This document shows, in pieces, positions 56,651-64,000 of a stretch of 64,000 nt of DNA. The notes beneath the pieces are model-generated. The model worked only from the letters and a program-made list of their open reading frames with translations. It was not told where the DNA came from and did not search any database. Each line of letters starts with the position of its first letter. The first letter of the stretch is position 1. The DNA is taken from assembly GCA_017307785.1 (NCBI GenBank), contig JAFKGI010000023.1:1-64000 (forward strand), written 5' to 3'. The stretch is from Vulcanimicrobiota bacterium. GTDB lineage: Bacteria > Vulcanimicrobiota > Xenobia > Xenobiales > JADMJV01. The translations under genes were made by a program, and so were the position numbers.

Positions 56651-58180
56651 ATGAATCAGGTTGTTGTAATCGGATCCGGATTGGCCGGACTGGCCAGCGC
56701 CACCGTTTTGGCCGCGCGCGGCTATCAGGTGACGGTGCTCGAGAAGAATGAGTGGACCGGTGGCAAAGCCGCGGTCCTCCAGGAGCAGGGTTTCCGCTTC
56801 GACATGGGCCCCACCATTCTGACCATTCCTTCGGTGCTCAAGCGCATCTTTGCCGAAGCCGGCATCGACATCGAGCAGCGTCTCAATCTGGTGCGACTCG
56901 ACCCCCAGTGGCGTTGCTTCTTTGATGACAACAGTCGGCTCGACCTGGTGGAAAATCCCGAGCAGATGGCCGAGCACCTGCGTCAGTTCAGCAAGCATCA
57001 GGGGGATGTGCAGGGCTACCACGACTTCCTGACCGTGTCCGAAGCCCTCAACGCCATTTCGCAGCGTTACTTCTTCTGGCGCCCGGTCGGCGGCTTGATG
57101 GACATTCTCGACCCTCAGAGCTGGTTTACCGTCAAGGGCTGGAAAGACTTCATGCGCATCCGCCCCGGCAAGACCGTCTTCAATACCGTGCGCAGTCACA
57201 TCAAAGACGAACGGGTGGCCCAGATGCTGGACCATTTCGTGCAGTATGTCGGTTCCTCGCCGGAAGAGTCTCCGGCCGTGCTCTGTGGCATTGCCCACAT
57301 GCAGACCGACGAGGGCGTCTGGTATCCGATGGGCGGCACCCGGGCCGTTCCGGTGGCTCTGCGCAAGCTTTCCGAAGAATTGGGCGTGCAGTTTCGCACC
57401 GGCGCTCGCGTCAAATCCATCGCTCTCAATGGCGACGCCGTGCGTGGGGTGGTGCTCGAAGATGGCGAAGAAATCGCCTGCAACGCGGTGGTGTCCAACA
57501 TGGACGCGGTGCGCACGTTCCGGGAACTGTTACCGCCCAGCAATTTCGTGGACAAGTTCGAAAAAGCCCGAAAGTATACGCCGGCCTGTTCGGGTGTGGT
57601 GCTCTACCTGGGCCTCAAGAAGCGCTACCCGCAACTGCTGCATCACGACTTCGTGTTCTCGCGCAGCCCCGAGGAAGAGTTCGACTACATCTACAAAAAA
57701 GGCATCCCCGCCCCCGACCCCAGTCTCTATCTGGCGGCGCCCGCCATCACCGAGCCCGAGGTCGCACCGGAAGGCGGTGAAGCTCTCTACGTCTTGGCCC
57801 ACACGCCCTATCTACGGCCCGGTCAAGACTGGTCCAAGATGTTCCCGGAATACCGCAAGGTCATCCTCGACAAGCTCAAGCGCACCTGCGATATGCCGGA
57901 CCTGGAAGAGAACATCGTCTTCGAAGCTCACCTCACCCCCCAGGATATCCACGACCGCTACGCGGTGCTCAACGGCGCCATCTACGGTCTGGCCAGCCAC
58001 GGCAACATGGGCGCCTTCAAGCCGAGCAACAAGACCTCCATCAAGGGTCTTTACCTGGCCGGCGGCGCCGCCCATCCAGGACCGGGCATGCCGATGGTGC
58101 TGATGTCGGGCTGGATTGCCGCCGACGCCGTGCACCAGGACGGTGTGGTGGCGCCGGAGCGCAAGACCGCTTCCGTCTAG
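56651..58180 (+). CDS. CrtI-type carotenoid desaturase/isomerase, copy 2
   Basis: 509 residues from ATG 56651, the first residue before the FAD motif VVVIGSGLAGLASATVLAAR; a longer frame overlaps copy 1 and is not used. Also EWTGGKAAVLQEQGFRFDMG, GVWYPMGGTRAVPVALRKLS and YLAGGAAHPGPGMPMVLMSG. It is clearly a paralogue of copy 1. In known clusters such pairs do successive desaturation or oxidation steps. It converges on the amidase gene. Confidence 0.88.
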   Translation: MNQVVVIGSGLAGLASATVLAARGYQVTVLEKNEWTGGKAAVLQEQGFRFDMGPTILTIPSVLKRIFAEAGIDIEQRLNLVRLDPQWRCFFDDNSRLDLVENPEQMAEHLRQFSKHQGDVQGYHDFLTVSEALNAISQRYFFWRPVGGLMDILDPQSWFTVKGWKDFMRIRPGKTVFNTVRSHIKDERVAQMLDHFVQYVGSSPEESPAVLCGIAHMQTDEGVWYPMGGTRAVPVALRKLSEELGVQFRTGARVKSIALNGDAVRGVVLEDGEEIACNAVVSNMDAVRTFRELLPPSNFVDKFEKARKYTPACSGVVLYLGLKKRYPQLLHHDFVFSRSPEEEFDYIYKKGIPAPDPSLYLAAPAITEPEVAPEGGEALYVLAHTPYLRPGQDWSKMFPEYRKVILDKLKRTCDMPDLEENIVFEAHLTPQDIHDRYAVLNGAIYGLASHGNMGAFKPSNKTSIKGLYLAGGAAHPGPGMPMVLMSGWIAADAVHQDGVVAPERKTASV

Positions 58181-58183
58181 GGT

Positions 58184-59818
58184 CTACTTGCGCTTGGCGG
58201 CGGCCATGTACTTGCCCAACGCCTCGCACAGGAGCTCGGCAATCTTCTGACGGATCTCCGGGGTGGCCAGCAGGCGGCCCTCGGTCGGGTTGGTTAAGAA
58301 GGCGGTTTCCACCAGCACGGCCGGCATACTGGTCAGCCGCAGCACGGCGAAGCTGTTGCGAATGGTTCCGTCCTGCTCGAACCCGAGCCGGTCGTCGAGC
58401 ACGTCCAGATACTGGGCCAGCGCCTGGTCTTCTTGCTTATACCAGTAGATGGCCGAACCGCGCGAGCTGGTCGAGACGCTGGCATTGCAGTGGACGCTGA
58501 CGAACAGGTCGGACTGGTTGTTGTTGGCCACGTCGGCGCGCGCCTTCAGTTCCATCAGGTCCGGGGAACCGGCGTAGGTGACGTCGCGGTCGGTGGTGCG
58601 CGTCATATCAACCTTCCAGCCCTGCTTCTGGAGAATGTCGCGCATGCGCAGGCAGATATCCAGAGTCACGTCCTTCTCCCAGACTCCCAGGGCCCGGTTG
58701 GTGCAGCCCGGGTCGCCGCCGCCGTGGCCGGGGTCGAGCACGATGCTGCCGGATGCACCATAGGAGCCCGCCATGCTGGCCGTGCCGGCCGCTTCCACCG
58801 GTTTCAGTCCGGCGGCCAGTTTCAAATGCAGGCTGTTAGGGGTGTCCGGGTTTTGATAGAACTCGAAGCCCTGCCCTTCGGCCAGCACCGCTTCATAGCG
58901 AGAGACGGGGAAGTTGGCCGTCTTGAGAACGCGGACTCCGTTCACGGTGGAGTTGGTGGCGGGAAACTCCACCTTCAGCGTGCGCGAGCTCGAGTCCAGT
59001 GTCCAGAAAAATTGGGTGCCGCGGTCGAGCACGAACTCGATGTCGCGAGTGCCGTCGGCAGCCGGCACGTCTTTCACATCTTGCAAGGTGGCCTGTTGAG
59101 TGGCCGAGACAAACTGGCGGGGCTCTGGAGAGACGAGAATCTCGCGCGTCAGGCCAAATTTCACCTTGGCCGTCCAAAACGGCTGAAATCGATAGACAGC
59201 CACCAGCGGCACGCCCGGCTTATCGCCACCCAGGACCTCCACGTCCGCTTCGCCCATGCGGAACTTGCGCTCGGCGCGGTCCCAGGCCGCTTCGGCGATT
59301 TCCACGCGGATCTGGCCCTGCTCGGGTTCCGTGGCCACGAACTTGAGCGGCGCCGAAGTCACCATCTTTAACTCCAGTGAATCGGGCGTGGAAGGACCAA
59401 AATCGGTGACCAGACTGGCCAGCTGGTATCCTTCGGCCACCGGATAAGCGCGTAGCCCGATGGCCTCAAAAAGCGCCAGGGGCTCCATGGAAGCGGCGGG
59501 CTCGGTGAAGAACATGCCGGGAGCTTCCAGTTCCTGCCCGTTGCGCGTGTAGACGCCCGCCCCGTCGCTCCAATAAGTCTGCCGCCCGGGCAAAAACACG
59601 TAGAGGGTGCGACCGCTGCTCGACACCTGCACCTGGGCCGAAGTTGCCTGGATCAGCGCCAGCACCTGAGGATCGGCCAGATTGAGGGCCGCTTTCCCCT
59701 GCACGGTGGTGGGTTGAAAGTGATACTCCTGACCGCGAAAAGTGGCATGAAATGGAGCCTGCGCCCATACGGGCAGGGCGGAGCATAGCAAGATCAACAA
59801 AAACAAGAGCTGGCGCAT
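58184..59818 (-). CDS. N-acetylmuramoyl-L-alanine amidase with N-terminal AMIN-like domains
   Basis: 544 residues. A signal peptide (MRQLLFLLILLCSALPVWA) is followed by a copper-amine-oxidase-N-like segment and AMIN-type beta domains that bind peptidoglycan. The C-terminal Amidase_3 domain (about 355-540) has the zinc ligands in IVLDPGHGGGDPG and LFVSVHCNASVS and the catalytic Glu in AVLVETAFLTNPTEG. It trims cell wall outside the inner membrane. ATG at 59818. Confidence 0.9.
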   Translation of the reverse strand: MRQLLFLLILLCSALPVWAQAPFHATFRGQEYHFQPTTVQGKAALNLADPQVLALIQATSAQVQVSSSGRTLYVFLPGRQTYWSDGAGVYTRNGQELEAPGMFFTEPAASMEPLALFEAIGLRAYPVAEGYQLASLVTDFGPSTPDSLELKMVTSAPLKFVATEPEQGQIRVEIAEAAWDRAERKFRMGEADVEVLGGDKPGVPLVAVYRFQPFWTAKVKFGLTREILVSPEPRQFVSATQQATLQDVKDVPAADGTRDIEFVLDRGTQFFWTLDSSSRTLKVEFPATNSTVNGVRVLKTANFPVSRYEAVLAEGQGFEFYQNPDTPNSLHLKLAAGLKPVEAAGTASMAGSYGASGSIVLDPGHGGGDPGCTNRALGVWEKDVTLDICLRMRDILQKQGWKVDMTRTTDRDVTYAGSPDLMELKARADVANNNQSDLFVSVHCNASVSTSSRGSAIYWYKQEDQALAQYLDVLDDRLGFEQDGTIRNSFAVLRLTSMPAVLVETAFLTNPTEGRLLATPEIRQKIAELLCEALGKYMAAAKRK

Positions 59819-59911
59819 TGAACCCCTGTTCGTACCGAGACATGAGCTTCCTGTCGCTCACCTGTTCCCCCCAACGCCAGCCAGGGGCCGCCGCGCCTCG
59901 CCAGCCCAGGT

Positions 59912-60589
59912 TTAGCGGACTGAGGCGCGCAGCAGCACTTTCCAGCCGTTGCGCGCGCGCACCGCTTCGCCGACCAGTTCGGCCACGGGACCAAACATGC
60001 CGTCGCTGTTCATTTCTTCCACCAGTTGCAGACGGGCGGCCTTCCGGGTGGCCAGCTCGAGAACTCGGGAGTAAGCCTCGCAGGCTCGGGCAAAGAGCTC
60101 CCGGCGCTCGCTGGCAATGCTTAGCAGTGCCTGGTCGCAAATCGTGCGAGCGCAATCATAGACCAGGAAGTCCGCGAAAGGATTGTTGTGCCAAAAGTAT
60201 TCGGAAGTCAGGTAGCAGCGTTCATGATCGCTGCAGCCGGTCGACTCTCCGCCTGACGTATGGAAGCCGCGCGAGCGCAGATAGAGATTGGCCACCTGGC
60301 ACGCGGTCTGATCGGAAGCAACCTCCAACAGCAGCGGCTCGATATTGGACGCGTCCAGCAAGGCCACCGAGCGGTCCAGAGAGCGCAGCACGCCAGCCCA
60401 TTCTTCTTCCGCAAAAAGTGCCTCCACGATGGTGATGACCTTCCGTCGCCGAACCTCTCGCAAGTCGGTTTCGAGAGTGGGCTGGAATGGCAAATTGCCG
60501 GTGCGATGACCAATCTGCGCTAACAGTAACTGTCGCAGCTCGGGCCCGTGGGCCGTGCAAGTTTCTTTGGAAAGTAAAGTGGTAGCCAT
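59912..60589 (-). CDS. Uncharacterised 225-residue protein
   Basis: ATG at 60589 starts a helical protein with cysteines in SGGESTGCSDHERCYLTSEY and VYDCARTICDQALLSIASER. No signal peptide or membrane segment. A HEAT-like helical repeat is possible but not convincing. It is 93 bases upstream of the amidase gene on the same strand. Confidence 0.6.
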   Translation of the reverse strand: MATTLLSKETCTAHGPELRQLLLAQIGHRTGNLPFQPTLETDLREVRRRKVITIVEALFAEEEWAGVLRSLDRSVALLDASNIEPLLLEVASDQTACQVANLYLRSRGFHTSGGESTGCSDHERCYLTSEYFWHNNPFADFLVYDCARTICDQALLSIASERRELFARACEAYSRVLELATRKAARLQLVEEMNSDGMFGPVAELVGEAVRARNGWKVLLRASVR

Positions 60590-60675
60590 AAGAGTAGTAT
60601 AATCGGGCTAAGGAAAAAACTCGCGTACGGTTTGCGTAAGTTTTTCGGCGCCTCGTTGGCCGGGGAGCCCCGAAT

Positions 60676-60936
60676 ACTCCGTTCTGCGCTTGTTTCCGTC
60701 GGAAAAAGGAGAGAAGGGGAACGAGGGGAGGTGGAGAGAGCTCAGCAATGGGCGCTTGCTTTCGGTGCCTCGCCTCAGCTTTTCGCACGTCGATTTTTAA
60801 GATGGAGTCTGGCTCAGGATCAACCCAACTCTAAAAACTTCACAAGCCAAAAGTCGGCCTTACCGCGCAGACCGTCTCCTGCTCCCCACTTCCCCCTGGT
60901 CCCCCTTCCGGGACCAGCAAACGCAGTACGCGGTAG
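60676..60936 (+). repeat. 261-bp repeat, copy 1 of a tandem pair
   Basis: Begins ACTCCGTTCTGCGCTTG and ends CAAACGCAGTACGCGG. It is directly followed by copy 2, with a 261-base period. The two share long identical blocks such as GATGGAGTCTGGCTCAGGAT and CGCGCAGACCGTCTCCTGCT. An inner hairpin, GGTCCC-CCTTCC-GGGACC, is present in both. No gene is credible in it. Confidence 0.85.
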
Positions 60937-61197
60937 ACTCCGTTCTGCGGTTGTTTCCGTCGGAAAAGGGGAGAAGGGGAGCGGGGGAAGGTGGAGAGAG
61001 CGGAGCAACAGGCGCTTGCTTTCGGTGCCTCGGCTCGGCTTTGCCGCATATCGATTCTTTAGGATGGAGTCTGGCTCAGGATCAACCCAACTCTAAAAAC
61101 ATCACAAGCGAAAAGTCGGCCTTACCGCGCAGACCGTCTCCTGCTCCCCACTTCCCCCTGGTCCCCCTTCCGGGACCAGCAAGCGCAGAACGGAGGG
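60937..61197 (+). repeat. 261-bp repeat, copy 2 of a tandem pair
   Basis: Its right end, CAAGCGCAGAACGGAG, is the exact reverse complement of the left end of copy 1 (CTCCGTTCTGCGCTTG), so the composite 60678-61196 has 16-bp terminal inverted repeats, as in miniature transposable elements. With flanks of only 86 and 35 bases it fills the gap between two minus-strand genes. Confidence 0.85.
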
Positions 61198-61231
61198 GGC
61201 GAGCGAAGGCTCTCCAGCCCAACGGGGCCCT

Positions 61232-63532
61232 TTAGTGGGGGAGAGCGGTCAGTCCCCAGGAATCGCTGACCGAGTCGCGCTGGCGGCCCGCAATGGCCTG
61301 CCAGTTCTCTTCCATCGAGGGCAGGATGTGGTTGCCTGACTCATCCATCTCGGCCGGAGTGGGCAGTTCCAGGATGAATTCGTTGGTGTCGGCCACCTCG
61401 GCGAATTCTTCCAGCAGCACGGGGTTGAAGAAGGCTCCGGACTCTTTGCGCATGATGTTGAGCGCTTCCTGATAGCTGAAAGCCCGGCGATAAGGCCGGT
61501 TGGTGGTGAGCGCGTCGAAGAAGTCGGCGATGCCGATGATCTGGGCCTCGAAGGGGATATCGTCGCCGGCCAGGCCGTCCGGATAGCCCTTGCCGTTCCA
61601 CTTCTCGTGGTGAAAGCGCACGATGGGCATGACCTGAGGCCAGGGAAACTCCACTTCCTTGAGAGCTTCCCAGCCGATGATGGGGTGGCGCTTGATCAAG
61701 TCGTATTCCGCGTCGTCGAGCTTGCCCGGCTTATTGAGCACGTGCTCGGGAATGCCGATCTTGCCTACGTCGTGCAGGAGCCCGCCCATTTCAATGCCTT
61801 CTACCTGATCATCCGGCAGGCCGATATAGCGGGCCAGCATGGCGCCGATGGTGGCCACGCGCCAGCTGTGATAGCGAGTGTATTGATCGCGGGCGTCAAG
61901 CAGCGACGCCAGGGTGCGCACAATGCTCTTGAACAGCTCTTTGCGCTGCTCGATGAAAGACTGTAGCTCGATGCCGGTCTGAGCGTGGGTGATGCCCACC
62001 GTGGCCAGCAGCTGCAGGGTGGCAAAGCGGCTGATGTCGGCTTCCGAGTCCGGCCGCAATTCGGTGGCTTTGCGGAACAGCTGCAGAGCCTGCTCGTACT
62101 GGCGGCGGTATGAGGCGACGGCGCCGCTGGTAAAGAAGTTGAGGGCGTTGTCTCCGTGCACCTGGGCCGCCCGCTGATAGCTCTCGATGGCCCGGTCGTA
62201 GTCATTGAGCTGGAACATGGTGGCGCCCAGGTAATAGTGAGCTTCGGCTTCGCGAGGATTGCGGTCGAGCACTTCGGCAAACTGTTTCTTGGCCTGATCC
62301 AGCTGCTTCTTCTGAAAGTGGGCCATGCCCAGGGCCGTCAAAGTCTTGACGTCGTTCGGGTTCTGCTGGAGTGCGTGGTGAAAGCACTCGATGGCTTCCT
62401 CGACCTGCTCGCAGGCCAGACAGGCTTTGCCCAGCGTATAGCGGGCGTAGGCGTGCCCGGGAGCCAATTCTAAGCATTTGCGTAGCGGCCCGATGGCCTG
62501 CATATATTTCTTCAGGCCCGACTGCAGCACGCCCAGCACGTAATAAGCTTCGGCTTCAGAAGGATCGAGTTCTACCGTCTTTTGCAAATGGCGAATGGCC
62601 GATGGAGAACGTCCCAGGTTCTTGAACAGCATTCCCAGAGAAAAGTGCGCCTGCTTGGACTCCGGGTCGATTCCCACCGCTTTTTCGAAGGCCTCGACGG
62701 CCTCGTCCATGCGGAACTGCTCTTCATAGCAGCGACCCATGCCCATCCAGCTCTCGGGGGCGTTGGGACGGATGCTGGCGGCTTTCTTGAAATGATTGGT
62801 GGCCAGTTCGTATTGCTGGATTTTCAGATTGGCTTCACCGGATTGCTGGTGCGCCTTGAAATACCCAGGCTTGTCGACCAGCGCCTTGGTAAAGCAGCTG
62901 ATAGCTTGCGGGATACGGCCCATCTCGAGAAGACACTGACCCAGAAGAAAGTTGCCATAGGGATCGCGAGGGCGATATTCCAGCAGTTTTTGCAGGTCGG
63001 GACCGGCCAGCTTGACCCGGCCCAGCATCCGGTTGGCTCGCGTTCGGTAATAAAGAGCCTTCTCAAAATGAGGATTGCCCACGATCACTTCACTCAGGTA
63101 GTGAATGGATGCTTCGGTCTTGCCTAAGAGGAGATGGGCAATGCCCAGATTGTAGCTTTTAAAGATACTTTTATCTTTGGCGTCGTCGTAGCGCTCCCAG
63201 GCTCCCAGCGTGCCGCGAATCAGGCTCTGGCGCGTGTAGTCGATGCCGTCCAGGCATAACTCGCCGTCGCTATCGGTGATTCTTTCCCAGGTGCGAATGG
63301 CCGTGTCCCAATTGGAAAGGCGACTGTAGGCGCATCCCAGCTCGAAAGCGGCCTGATTCATGCTCGGATCGAGAGAAAGTCCCTTTTCCAGCACGCGCAG
63401 CGAATTGTGCCAGTCTTCGCCGGCCAGATAAACTCGTCCCAGCTCGTAATAAGGCTTCGGATCGCTCGGATTGTCCGAGATCTGCTTTTCCAGCGCGCGG
63501 ATCCGTGAGTCTTCGCCAGGCAATCTAGACAC
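61232..63532 (-). CDS. TPR-repeat protein with a C-terminal HD-GYP domain
   Basis: 766 residues. About 13 tetratricopeptide repeats fill residues 20-480, followed by an HD-GYP phosphodiesterase domain (about 540-720) with GGLLHDVGKIGIPEHVLNKP (HD), RFHHEKWNGKGYPDGLAGDD (HHExxxGxGYP) and IADFFDALTTNRPYR. Intact metal motifs suggest it degrades cyclic-di-GMP. The TPR part should bind partner proteins. Start GTG at 63532 with TGAGG 6 bases upstream; a TTG at 63556 is less likely. Confidence 0.9.
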   Translation of the reverse strand: MSRLPGEDSRIRALEKQISDNPSDPKPYYELGRVYLAGEDWHNSLRVLEKGLSLDPSMNQAAFELGCAYSRLSNWDTAIRTWERITDSDGELCLDGIDYTRQSLIRGTLGAWERYDDAKDKSIFKSYNLGIAHLLLGKTEASIHYLSEVIVGNPHFEKALYYRTRANRMLGRVKLAGPDLQKLLEYRPRDPYGNFLLGQCLLEMGRIPQAISCFTKALVDKPGYFKAHQQSGEANLKIQQYELATNHFKKAASIRPNAPESWMGMGRCYEEQFRMDEAVEAFEKAVGIDPESKQAHFSLGMLFKNLGRSPSAIRHLQKTVELDPSEAEAYYVLGVLQSGLKKYMQAIGPLRKCLELAPGHAYARYTLGKACLACEQVEEAIECFHHALQQNPNDVKTLTALGMAHFQKKQLDQAKKQFAEVLDRNPREAEAHYYLGATMFQLNDYDRAIESYQRAAQVHGDNALNFFTSGAVASYRRQYEQALQLFRKATELRPDSEADISRFATLQLLATVGITHAQTGIELQSFIEQRKELFKSIVRTLASLLDARDQYTRYHSWRVATIGAMLARYIGLPDDQVEGIEMGGLLHDVGKIGIPEHVLNKPGKLDDAEYDLIKRHPIIGWEALKEVEFPWPQVMPIVRFHHEKWNGKGYPDGLAGDDIPFEAQIIGIADFFDALTTNRPYRRAFSYQEALNIMRKESGAFFNPVLLEEFAEVADTNEFILELPTPAEMDESGNHILPSMEENWQAIAGRQRDSVSDSWGLTALPH

Positions 63533-63600
63533 TGGAAGCCTCAAAATGCAATGCAACAGCCATCTTATTTAGTATCACGTCGGGATCGGACAAAGTCAAA

Positions 63601-63993
63601 TCACATCCGTTCATCGCCGTGCCGCAATCGCTTGCTGTGGGAATCGAGAACCTCTTTCTCATCGGCGGTCAGGGAGGCCATGCCCTCGTGGCGCAGCTTG
63701 TCCAGAATCTGATCGACGCGGGCTTCCGCTTCGCTGATTTCCGGACCGCGGAAATTGGGGCGAATAGGGGAGACTTTGGGGCCTTTATAGTCGTTGCCCA
63801 GACGGCTGCGACGCCGTCCGCTGGCGGGTTTGCTGAAGGCCTCCATCTGCATCAGCCAGTTGCGCTTGATCATCATAGTGGCCAGCAGCATCGGGCTGAA
63901 GAGTGCGGCCCAGCCTACCGGGGGAGTGGTCAAGAGCAGACCGATACAGGTGATGGCCAGCACCACCGGCACCTTGAGAGGGAGTACCATCAT
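63601..63993 (-). CDS. Membrane protein with rhomboid-tail-like C-terminus, possibly partial
   Basis: 130 residues from ATG 63993. One or two hydrophobic helices (VPVVLAITCIGLLLTT; GWAALFSPMLLATMMI) precede a basic linker and the C-terminal block EARVDQILDKLRHEGMASLT followed by ADEKEVLDSHSKR, a tail often found on rhomboid-family membrane proteins. The frame stays open to the window edge, so the true start may be beyond 64,000 and the gene truncated here. No catalytic rhomboid residues are visible. Confidence 0.6.
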   Translation of the reverse strand: MMVLPLKVPVVLAITCIGLLLTTPPVGWAALFSPMLLATMMIKRNWLMQMEAFSKPASGRRRSRLGNDYKGPKVSPIRPNFRGPEISEAEARVDQILDKLRHEGMASLTADEKEVLDSHSKRLRHGDERM

Positions 63994-64000
63994 CAGAAAG

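Noticed and set aside
60632..61235. Small proteins encoded in the 261-bp repeats
   Set aside because: Two frames cover the copies, but the differences between copies are often amino-acid changing and no ribosome site or family is seen; a non-coding element explains them better.

Overview
The window is two unrelated pieces of DNA joined end to end. Positions 1 to about 5,130 read like an alphaproteobacterium (Rhizobiales-like): the 3' end of glycine dehydrogenase gcvP, a membrane GGDEF protein, a TPR lipoprotein, a small conserved protein, tadC, tadB and the 3' end of tadA/cpaF. From about 5,130 to 64,000 the DNA belongs to a different GC-rich, flagellated bacterium with many GTG and TTG starts. 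The switch falls inside six codons (Arg-Leu-Glu-Gln-Met-Leu, 5118-5135) that fit both the start of fliJ and an internal CpaF motif. That pattern is best explained as an assembly chimera.

The larger piece has gene orders known from several deep bacterial lineages: ffh-rpsP-khpA-ylqD-rimM-trmD, cdaA-cdaR-glmM, minC-minD-minE and ecfT-truA. I cannot assign a phylum from sequence alone; an under-sampled lineage such as Vulcanimicrobiota, Eremiobacterota or Armatimonadota would fit. Layout: 5.1-12 kb, flagellar basal-body and export genes flgB-flgC-fliE-fliF, a terminator, then fliG-fliH-fliI-(fliJ), all on the minus strand. 12.2-17.9 kb, a plus-strand run with a eukaryotic-type glutathione synthetase, a DUF350 membrane protein, a molybdenum-hydroxylase-type FAD subunit, a cysteine-less ferredoxin-like protein, a sugar/sorbosone dehydrogenase-like propeller, a YqeG phosphatase and a lipid kinase. 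17.9-19.3 kb, speD with an ATP-grasp ligase behind a structured leader. 19.4-22.7 kb, cdaA-cdaR-glmM. 22.8-30.1 kb, a zinc-ribbon protein, clpS, glgP and the ffh/rpsP operon. 30.1-41 kb, a serine hydrolase, RNase G, paired metallo-beta-lactamase-fold proteins, an FHA protein with a ClpA-like AAA+ protein, an rRNA methyltransferase, tatA and a GroES-like protein.

41-47 kb carries two luciferase-like oxidoreductases flanked by 60-bp palindromic tandem repeats, a fusion of an XRE DNA-binding domain with the complete FlhA cytoplasmic domain, rnhA, and a copy of a longer dispersed repeat. 46.9-51 kb has glgA and the min operon with an Hpt-like protein. 51.2-52.5 kb encodes a protein with hexapeptide repeats. 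52.5-64 kb has truA, ecfT, proC, two CrtI-type desaturases, an amidase, a pair of 261-bp repeats, a TPR/HD-GYP protein and a probably partial membrane protein.

The most unusual items are the HTH-FlhA_C fusion, the cluster-less ferredoxin relative, the ClpA-like protein without a visible ClpP loop but with a proline-rich tail and FHA partner, the speD/ATP-grasp pair with its attenuator-like leader, apparent CTG starts for rimM and rnhA, and two intergenic repeat families. No tRNA, rRNA, CRISPR array, integrase or transposase was recognised.
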